From contig DLQO01000022.1 of assembly GCA_002478765.1 (NCBI GenBank), positions 1,770 through 31,535 on the forward strand: a DNA stretch of 29,766 nucleotides. Direction: 5' to 3'. The stretch comes from Flavobacteriales bacterium UBA7430. GTDB lineage: Bacteria > Bacteroidota > Bacteroidia > Flavobacteriales > UBA7430. How positions within the stretch are numbered: position 1 is the first letter of the stretch; each line of letters starts with the position of its first letter. This document shows positions 24,702 through 29,766 of this stretch, one piece after another. Below the pieces are notes generated by a model. The model worked only from the letters and a program-made list of their open reading frames with translations. It did not search any database and was not told the DNA's origin. The position numbers and the translations under genes were made by a program.

Positions 24702-25392
24702 TAATAAAAAATGATTTTTTTAAATAAAAAGGAAGGTAAATTAAAGAGGCATGCAACAATGTTACCAACTGCAGTACCAAGATGTAGTAGGGCCATGGCC
24801 CCATCAACAAGGGGTTGTTCACATTCGGTTTCTCGGCGAGGTACATATAATTAGCACCCAAAAAATAATCTATTATGGCTACAAGAAAAACCAATACTTG
24901 AAAATAAACAAACGACTTTATCCAAGAGAATCTTCGAGGACGCATCCCCAATCCGAAAATACAAAAAAGAGGTACAGCAACCAATCCCCCATGCACCAGA
25001 AAGTAATCAATTAACAACACAATGTCTGCGCCGTGAGTTAACTCTGGAGTTAACAAAGAATGAAAACCTCCAACCATACCAATGAATAGCAACAATTCAA
25101 ATGCCAATTGATTTCTTGTTATAAGCACAACAATTGCATTGAACCACATGATTCTGCACAAGTGGAATGGCAATGAGCTTTGTACCGTCCAATACCCCTT
25201 ATCAAGGTAATAAGCTTGAATCCCTACATACTCAAAAATCATAACAGCGAGCATTACCTTAACTAAGGTCGAATTAGATTCTTTACTTAGGTTACCCCCA
25301 AAATAAACCAGAATGAAAATAAAAATCGAAGTAACTGCATTCCAAAGAATCCACTCATCTGAAAAAGGGGCAAGAATGTAGGTGTCGTTCAT
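24694..25392 (-). CDS. TIGR02206/YwaF-family integral membrane protein
   Basis: This 232-aa hydrophobic protein has about six or seven membrane helices (from about 13-31 through 205-224). LPFHLCRIMWFNAI is the family hallmark, and HGADIVLLIDYFLVHGG contains the conserved polar residues of this group. The function of YwaF-type proteins is unknown. It is the first gene of a pair with the amino-sugar-kinase-like gene, overlapping it by eight bases; a transport or sensing link with the sugar is only a guess. Confidence 0.85.
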   Translation of the reverse strand: MNDTYILAPFSDEWILWNAVTSIFIFILVYFGGNLSKESNSTLVKVMLAVMIFEYVGIQAYYLDKGYWTVQSSLPFHLCRIMWFNAIVVLITRNQLAFELLLFIGMVGGFHSLLTPELTHGADIVLLIDYFLVHGGLVAVPLFCIFGLGMRPRRFSWIKSFVYFQVLVFLVAIIDYFLGANYMYLAEKPNVNNPLLMGPWPYYILVLQLVTLLHASLIYLPFYLKKSFFINE

Positions 25393-25433
25393 GATGACGT
25401 AATTTTGAATAAATATATAAAATAATCTTTTGC

Positions 25434-25441
25434 TACATTTG
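25434..25441 (+). promoter_or_regulatory. Candidate -7 element for the rhomboid gene
   Basis: TACATTTG matches TAnnTTTG, 33 bases before the ATG at 25474. Another exact match, TAATTTTG, lies at 25400-25407. Confidence 0.4.
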
Positions 25442-25473
25442 ATTGTTTTGTAACGCCCTATAAAGTATCAAGA

Positions 25474-26166
25474 ATGAAAAACAATTTAATAAAAGCACTT
25501 AGGTTCCCCCTGGTATTCGTATTTCTAATTACAGCGGTACACTTTTATGCAACAAATTATCATGTTAAGCTCAATCACTTGGGGGTATATCCTAGAGAAG
25601 CCGAGGGAATACTTGGTATTTTTAGTTCTATTTTTGTGCATGGTAGTTGGGAGCATTTATTCAACAATTCGATACCCCTATTAGTCCTGGGTACAGCCGT
25701 TTTTTATTTTTATGAAACATTAGCACCCAAAATCACCTTATACTCTATAATTTTTACTGGCTTTTTGTTGTGGCTTGGAGGAAGACCTTCGTTCCATATC
25801 GGCGCTAGTGGACTGGTTTACGCATTAGCTTCTTTTTTATTTTTCAGTGGGTTTATTCGGCAGCACAAAAATTTGATGGCGCTATCCATGTGTGTTGTAT
25901 TTCTATACGGAGGTCTTGTTTGGGGCATATTCCCGAATCAGGAAAGAATCTCTTGGGAAGGACACCTGTTCGGTGCAATCAATGGGCTGTTTTGGGCCCT
26001 TTACTATCGGGAGGAAGGACCTCAGCGAAAAAAATATTCCTGGGAGCTGGAAGAGGATATTCTCAAGAGTCTCGATGGCTTGGAAGTGATTTATCAGGAA
26101 ATCGATGAGAATAAGCCTACTCAAGAACCCATTACAATTCATTACGATTACAAGAAAAAAAAATAA
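25474..26166 (+). CDS. Rhomboid-family intramembrane serine protease
   Basis: The 230-aa protein has about six membrane helices. Catalytic Ser112 is in HIGASGLVYAL and His164 in SWEGHLFGA; the HLFNN motif (61-65) is the conserved loop-1/helix-2 signature. It cuts membrane-spanning substrates within the lipid bilayer. The C-terminal about 50 residues are charged and cytoplasmic (KKYSWELEEDILKSLDG), with an apparent Lys tail. The substrate is unknown. It is a single gene, followed by the RNase P RNA on the other strand. Confidence 0.92.
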   Translation: MKNNLIKALRFPLVFVFLITAVHFYATNYHVKLNHLGVYPREAEGILGIFSSIFVHGSWEHLFNNSIPLLVLGTAVFYFYETLAPKITLYSIIFTGFLLWLGGRPSFHIGASGLVYALASFLFFSGFIRQHKNLMALSMCVVFLYGGLVWGIFPNQERISWEGHLFGAINGLFWALYYREEGPQRKKYSWELEEDILKSLDGLEVIYQEIDENKPTQEPITIHYDYKKKK

Positions 26167-26215
26167 GAGTTTTGTAAAAAAGAATGAAAAAAATTGCTCT
26201 AGTATAATAAAAAAG

Positions 26216-26567
26216 AAAAGCTCCGTCATAAGCCGGATTCTGTAACCCTCAGGAGGACCCCCATCATTTATCTACGATACTTATCACTAAGTAACTTTAG
26301 CAGTCTACCCTCCAAGATCAAGCGAGTACTTTTATTCCCTAAGGAAAACTTGGTATACATGACCTTTCACCTCATAAGGTTTACACAGCTACTCTAATCA
26401 CTTAAAGTACTGGTGAGCTCTTACCTCACCTTTTCACCCTTACCCGAAGGCGGTTGTTTTCTGCTGCACTAGCTGTCATCCGAAGACGCCTAGTCGTTAA
26501 CTAGTATGATACTCTATGGTGTCCGGACTTTCCTCTTCCTAAAAAGCGATGGAGTCGGGAGCTTTTC
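26216..26567 (-). ncRNA. rnpB: RNase P RNA
   Basis: Minus strand. The 5' part has GAGGAAAGTCCGGAC, the universal P4-side signature, and the 3' part has ACAGAATCCGGCTTATGAC. The two ends pair as P1: AAAAGCTCC at the 5' end with GGAGCTTTT at the 3' end. This gives about 350 nt, a normal length for the bacterial type A RNA. A T-rich run right after the 3' end (26210-26215) would terminate transcription. Exact ends are estimated from P1 pairing. Confidence 0.96.
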
Positions 26568-26573
26568 TTACCA

Positions 26574-26581
26574 CAAAATTA
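26574..26581 (-). promoter_or_regulatory. -7 promoter element of rnpB
   Basis: The minus strand reads TAATTTTG, seven bases before the estimated RNA 5' end, the ideal spacing for this -7 box. Since rnpB is a certain gene, it anchors the promoter pattern used elsewhere in the window. Confidence 0.65.
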
Positions 26582-26665
26582 CAAAGGAAAATCGATAATA
26601 TAACATTCTGAGGGATATTTGAATCCTCAGAGAAAAATGTCAGGGAATTTGTTGAAACAAAAACA

Positions 26666-27451
26666 TCAATGAATTCTTATTTCACTAGCCCCCATGCCAT
26701 AGAGTTTAGCGTCTGCAGGAACAATAGAAATATTTGGAAATTGCATGAGGTAGCTTTCAATCTCTTGTTTCAACTTACCCGTTCCTATTCCATGAATCAC
26801 CACCAAAAATTCTTCGTGATTCTCAAAGGCTTGAAAAAGTCGTTTTCTTAAAAATGACAGCTGTATGTTTACAATTTCAAAATTTGACAAGCCGTTCCAT
26901 GAATCTACTAAATTCTCTATGTGTAAATCGATTTCATGGTGACTGAAAAACTTTTCTGAGGGTTGATTGGATTTGGATTTGAGTGTAGGTTCTTTTCTTA
27001 AATCTTTCTTGAGCTGACTTTTCAAAGCCTTCTCATCAACCTCAAAATCATCAAGCCAAACCTTCTCTATTTCCAATCGATGAGCAGGGATGGTAAAACC
27101 CTCATCTATCTCTACCTCATATTCATCATCATTAATGATCGCCCGGATAACACCTTGGGTATTGTCACTCATAAAACTTACCTGAGCTCCAACAGATAAT
27201 TTGGAGTAGGTTTTTACATTTTTTTGAAGGTTTGGTAAATCATCAATTTTACGATCCTTTTTTTTTATAGGAAACTTATGTTTGCCATCTACTTTTGGTA
27301 CATACGAAATACGTATCAACTCTTGAGGAGAAACATTCATTTCGATGCCATCGCACTCAACCAAAATATTAGAATCATTAATACAACTGATTACAACACC
27401 CCTTAAAGGTTCGTTTAAAAACGCTATTTGATCTCCTTTTTTAAATTCCAT
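26666..27451 (-). CDS. DUF2027/Smr-domain protein
   Basis: This 261-aa cytosolic protein has two N-terminal beta-barrel-like units (about 1-60 and 82-132, each with a G-x-V-I-x-x-I-N-D core), a Lys-rich linker, and a C-terminal Smr domain (about 170-261). The Smr domain shows HEIDLHIENL and the loop VVIHGIGTGKLK. This layout matches the DUF2027 family of Bacteroidota. Smr domains bind or nick nucleic acids; related MutS2-type domains act on recombination intermediates or stalled ribosomes, but the job here is unknown. It overlaps mltG by one base (TAATG). Confidence 0.88.
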   Translation of the reverse strand: MEFKKGDQIAFLNEPLRGVVISCINDSNILVECDGIEMNVSPQELIRISYVPKVDGKHKFPIKKKDRKIDDLPNLQKNVKTYSKLSVGAQVSFMSDNTQGVIRAIINDDEYEVEIDEGFTIPAHRLEIEKVWLDDFEVDEKALKSQLKKDLRKEPTLKSKSNQPSEKFFSHHEIDLHIENLVDSWNGLSNFEIVNIQLSFLRKRLFQAFENHEEFLVVIHGIGTGKLKQEIESYLMQFPNISIVPADAKLYGMGASEIRIH

Positions 27452-28482
27452 TAGCGCATTACTCCTTGACTGGAAAGGGCATTTTGAAAGCGTTTTGCGT
27501 TTATCTTATGCACAGTCCATGATTTTGTGAAATTATGATACCCAGAAAAATCTGATTTTGCACACATGTAAATGTAATCGTGTGTCTTAGAATTTAAAAC
27601 AGATAACAATGAAGACATTTCTGGGATACAGATTGGGTTTGGCGGTAATCCCTTGTATTTATATGTATTGTAAGGAGAGTCAATTTTCAAGTCTTTGTTG
27701 AGAACTCGTTTGATGGATACGTCAAAGCCGCTCATTTCTTTAAGCGCATATATAACGGTTGGATCAGACTGCAATTTCATACCCCTTCTTAGTCTATTAA
27801 GATATAAACCTGCTACGATTGGTTGTTCGTCTAGTTTGGCAGTTTCCTTCTGAACTATGGAAGCCAGCACAGATATTTCATGGGGTTTCAAACCAATCCG
27901 TTTTGCTTTATCCAATCTTTCATCAGTCCAAAATCGATTGTATTCCTTTTGCATTCGTTCTAAAAACTCAATAGGAGTAATCGTCCAATAGACCTGATAC
28001 GTGTTTGGGATAAATAGTTTTCTGATTGAAGATTCGTTAAAATCATATGTAGAATAAAACAATTCATTCGTAAACGCCTTGACTAAAGCTGTAGAGTCTG
28101 CTTCAATTTGAATGGACAGCTTGCTTGCTAAATCTTGAATTGTTGATGTATTGTTAAAGATAATATTTAATGGGCTTTGAGCGCCCAACCTTAGCGCATT
28201 TACCATTGAGTTGGTATTCATTAGGCTGTCAACAACATACCTACCTGGCTGGACTGTGTGATAATTTTTCTTCAAACAAAGTAAATCAAACAAGAATTCA
28301 TTTCGAAGTAAATTTTTGGACTTAAGGCTGTCCTTCAAGCTTTCAAAATTTGAACCTGTAGGCAACAGCAATATCTGGTCTGTTGGAGTTATTGAAGAAA
28401 AAAATTGATTGCCCACGTAGATGATTGGTGTAACCACAAGAAAAGACAAAATAAGTGTTGTTTTAATCCAAATATTTTTCAT
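27451..28482 (-). CDS. mltG: Endolytic peptidoglycan transglycosylase
   Basis: This 343-aa protein has an N-terminal membrane anchor (about 5-22) and an outer YceG/MltG domain. The catalytic Glu213 lies in SIVQKETAK, followed by SDPTVIYAL and DSPYNTYKYKGLPPNPI, the family hallmarks. It cuts nascent glycan strands at the membrane and so sets strand length. It follows the GNAT gene by ten bases and overlaps the Smr-gene start by one base. The dapF-GNAT-mltG order links it to wall-precursor synthesis. Confidence 0.94.
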   Translation of the reverse strand: MKNIWIKTTLILSFLVVTPIIYVGNQFFSSITPTDQILLLPTGSNFESLKDSLKSKNLLRNEFLFDLLCLKKNYHTVQPGRYVVDSLMNTNSMVNALRLGAQSPLNIIFNNTSTIQDLASKLSIQIEADSTALVKAFTNELFYSTYDFNESSIRKLFIPNTYQVYWTITPIEFLERMQKEYNRFWTDERLDKAKRIGLKPHEISVLASIVQKETAKLDEQPIVAGLYLNRLRRGMKLQSDPTVIYALKEMSGFDVSIKRVLNKDLKIDSPYNTYKYKGLPPNPICIPEMSSLLSVLNSKTHDYIYMCAKSDFSGYHNFTKSWTVHKINAKRFQNALSSQGVMR

Positions 28483-28492
28483 TGCTTTAAAT

Positions 28493-29017
28493 TTATGAGC
28501 TAAGATCTTTCAACACACATTGAAACTCTATAACATCCGTAAAAGAACCGTTCCTAAAGCACCAATCTTTCCTTACGCCAACCCTTTCGAAGCCAGACTT
28601 CTCAAACAAAGCTATACTCAAATGGTTGTCATGCATTATACTACAATGCAACTGATGCATACCGATGCGATTAAAAGCATAGTCCTTCATTAAAGCTATA
28701 GCTTCGGAGGCATATCCTTTGGACCTTGACTCTTGATTGATCATAATTCCTATTCCAGCTCTCCGAGCAACTGCGTCATAATCAAACAAATCGACACAGC
28801 CGACAGACATATTGTCTTCGTCTGTTAAAATAAATCTACACTGCCCAGCTTCTTGAATGTCAAGATGAGCTTGAGAAATATACTGTTCAAGAATGTATCT
28901 GGAAAATGGAACTTTAGACAGACTAACACGATTTAACTCAAGGTCATTTTCCCAAAGGTAAATCTGAGAAAGATCATCGGGTTCTAAGGCTCTGTATCTC
29001 AGTTTTTGATTAGACAT
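28493..29017 (-). CDS. GNAT acetyltransferase (RimJ/SpeG-like)
   Basis: This 174-aa protein is a GNAT of the RimJ/RimL/SpeG type: the N-terminus RYRALEPDDLSQIYLWEND, the acetyl-CoA loop NQESRSKGYASEAI (near 102-115) and the C-terminal FEKSGFERVGVRKDW. Substrates in this branch include ribosomal protein N-termini, polyamines and nucleotide sugars; none can be singled out. The start ATG overlaps the end of dapF by eight bases and the gene ends ten bases before mltG. This conserved order suggests a wall-related task, though it is not proven. Confidence 0.88.
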   Translation of the reverse strand: MSNQKLRYRALEPDDLSQIYLWENDLELNRVSLSKVPFSRYILEQYISQAHLDIQEAGQCRFILTDEDNMSVGCVDLFDYDAVARRAGIGIMINQESRSKGYASEAIALMKDYAFNRIGMHQLHCSIMHDNHLSIALFEKSGFERVGVRKDWCFRNGSFTDVIEFQCVLKDLSS

Positions 29018-29766
29018 CTACTTCTCCTTGAAAAACAAATTCAGCAGGTCCTTTAAGATATATATCTCGGTATGCGGTATTGTTCTTTTTAAACTTCACT
29101 TCCAATTGCCCTCCTAAAACATTCACCTTTACAGACTCACAATCAATCATTCCAGACTCAAAAGCTGCAATCGCCGATGCTGTAGCTCCAGTACCACAAG
29201 CTAATGTTTCATCTTCAACACCCCTTTCATAGGTTCGTACTGAGAGTTCTTTACCTTTTACAGACACGAAATTCACATTAATTCCGTTTTTCACATAAGG
29301 TGGGGAGTTTCGAATGGAAGCTCCTTCTTCTTTCACAATTATTCTTTGAATATCTTCCTTAAAAGTAACCAGGTGCGGAGATCCCGTATCTAATACCCAA
29401 ACATTGTTTTCAAACTTTAATGAATCGACATCAATCATTTCCAAAGACACCAAGTTATTGTCTAAACATTGTGCCTTGTGTAGACCATCAAAAGCCAAAA
29501 AACTACAATCGTGTTTGATGACCTCTAAGTCTCTTGCAAATGCAACCACACATCGACCCCCGTTGCCACACATACTTCCCTCGTGCCCATCGGCATTGTG
29601 ATAAATCATCTCAAAATCTGCATCGTCACAATGGGTCAATAAAATAAGTCCATCAGCACCAATGCCAAATCTACGATCACATAATTTATTTATCTGTGTT
29701 TGGCTCATAGGATACACTCCATTACGATTATCAACCATAATGAAATCATTTCCAGTGCCTTGGTAT
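29010..29766 (-). CDS. dapF: Diaminopimelate epimerase (5' end beyond the window)
   Basis: The reading frame is open to the window edge, where the protein reads YQGTGNDFIMVDNR, the usual N-terminus of DapF after a few missing residues. The two catalytic cysteines are in MCGNGGRC and LACGTGATA. DapF converts LL- to meso-diaminopimelate, needed for peptidoglycan and lysine. An internal ATG at 29738 would drop the GND segment and is not the true start. It begins a run of dapF, GNAT, mltG and DUF2027/Smr genes. Confidence 0.95.
   Translation of the reverse strand, partial: YQGTGNDFIMVDNRNGVYPMSQTQINKLCDRRFGIGADGLILLTHCDDADFEMIYHNADGHEGSMCGNGGRCVVAFARDLEVIKHDCSFLAFDGLHKAQCLDNNLVSLEMIDVDSLKFENNVWVLDTGSPHLVTFKEDIQRIIVKEEGASIRNSPPYVKNGINVNFVSVKGKELSVRTYERGVEDETLACGTGATASAIAAFESGMIDCESVKVNVLGGQLEVKFKKNNTAYRDIYLKGPAEFVFQGEVDV

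Noticed and set aside
1..29766. CRISPR arrays, insertion sequences, phage genes, tRNA genes
   Set aside because: I saw no spaced direct repeats, transposase or integrase motifs, terminal inverted repeats or cloverleaf-like segments; this was by eye, not by a search program.

Overview
The window reads as chromosomal DNA of a Bacteroidota member, most likely marine or freshwater Flavobacteriia or a near relative. Supporting signs are the family content (N-succinyl-type arginine cluster with its GNAT, BshA bacillithiol synthase, DUF5723 outer-membrane protein, DUF2027/Smr protein, NagZ fused to a beta-lactamase domain, lipoproteins with acidic or K-D-E residues after the lipid-bearing Cys) and repeated matches to the Bacteroidetes -7 promoter element TAnnTTTG. 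The DNA is AT-rich and mostly single-copy. I saw no insertion sequence, phage gene, CRISPR array, tRNA or 16S/23S rRNA.

Layout. 1-2396: arginine cluster on the minus strand (GNAT, argG, start of argC) behind a ~195-nt leader holding a possible Arg-rich leader peptide. 2397-4768 (minus): AhpC/Prx1 peroxiredoxin, then a REC + HATPase signalling protein lacking the usual phospho-accepting His, paired with an unrecognised 147-aa protein. 4925-10067 (minus): NagZ/beta-lactamase fusion, bshA, pterin dehydratase and an alpha/beta hydrolase, closely packed. 10364-12694 (plus): type IA topoisomerase (topB). 12749-16933 (minus): methyltransferase, large lipoprotein and DUF5723 outer-membrane protein. 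17032-20397: YkgJ-type Cys-cluster protein, MnmD on the other strand, then an M42 peptidase and a branched-chain aminotransferase as a pair. 20447-21815 (minus): MazG-like pyrophosphohydrolase, C-x-G-K-C secreted protein and His/Met-rich lipoprotein. 21882-23830 (plus): YceI protein and a Cys/Met-metabolism PLP enzyme. 23841-25392 (minus): N-acetylglucosamine-kinase-like protein and a YwaF-type membrane protein. 25474-26166 (plus): rhomboid protease. 26216-26567 (minus): RNase P RNA. 26666-29766 (minus): dapF (cut by the window edge), GNAT, mltG and DUF2027/Smr.

Several genes touch cell-wall metabolism: dapF supplies diaminopimelate, MltG ends glycan strands, and NagZ/beta-lactamase and the amino-sugar kinase fit muropeptide recycling. 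AhpC and BshA fit redox defence. Most genes are ordinary housekeeping loci. The least explained parts are the arginine leader, the His-less signalling protein with its partner, the GNAT Cys cluster, the metal-ligand-rich envelope pair, and the lipoprotein/DUF5723 pair.
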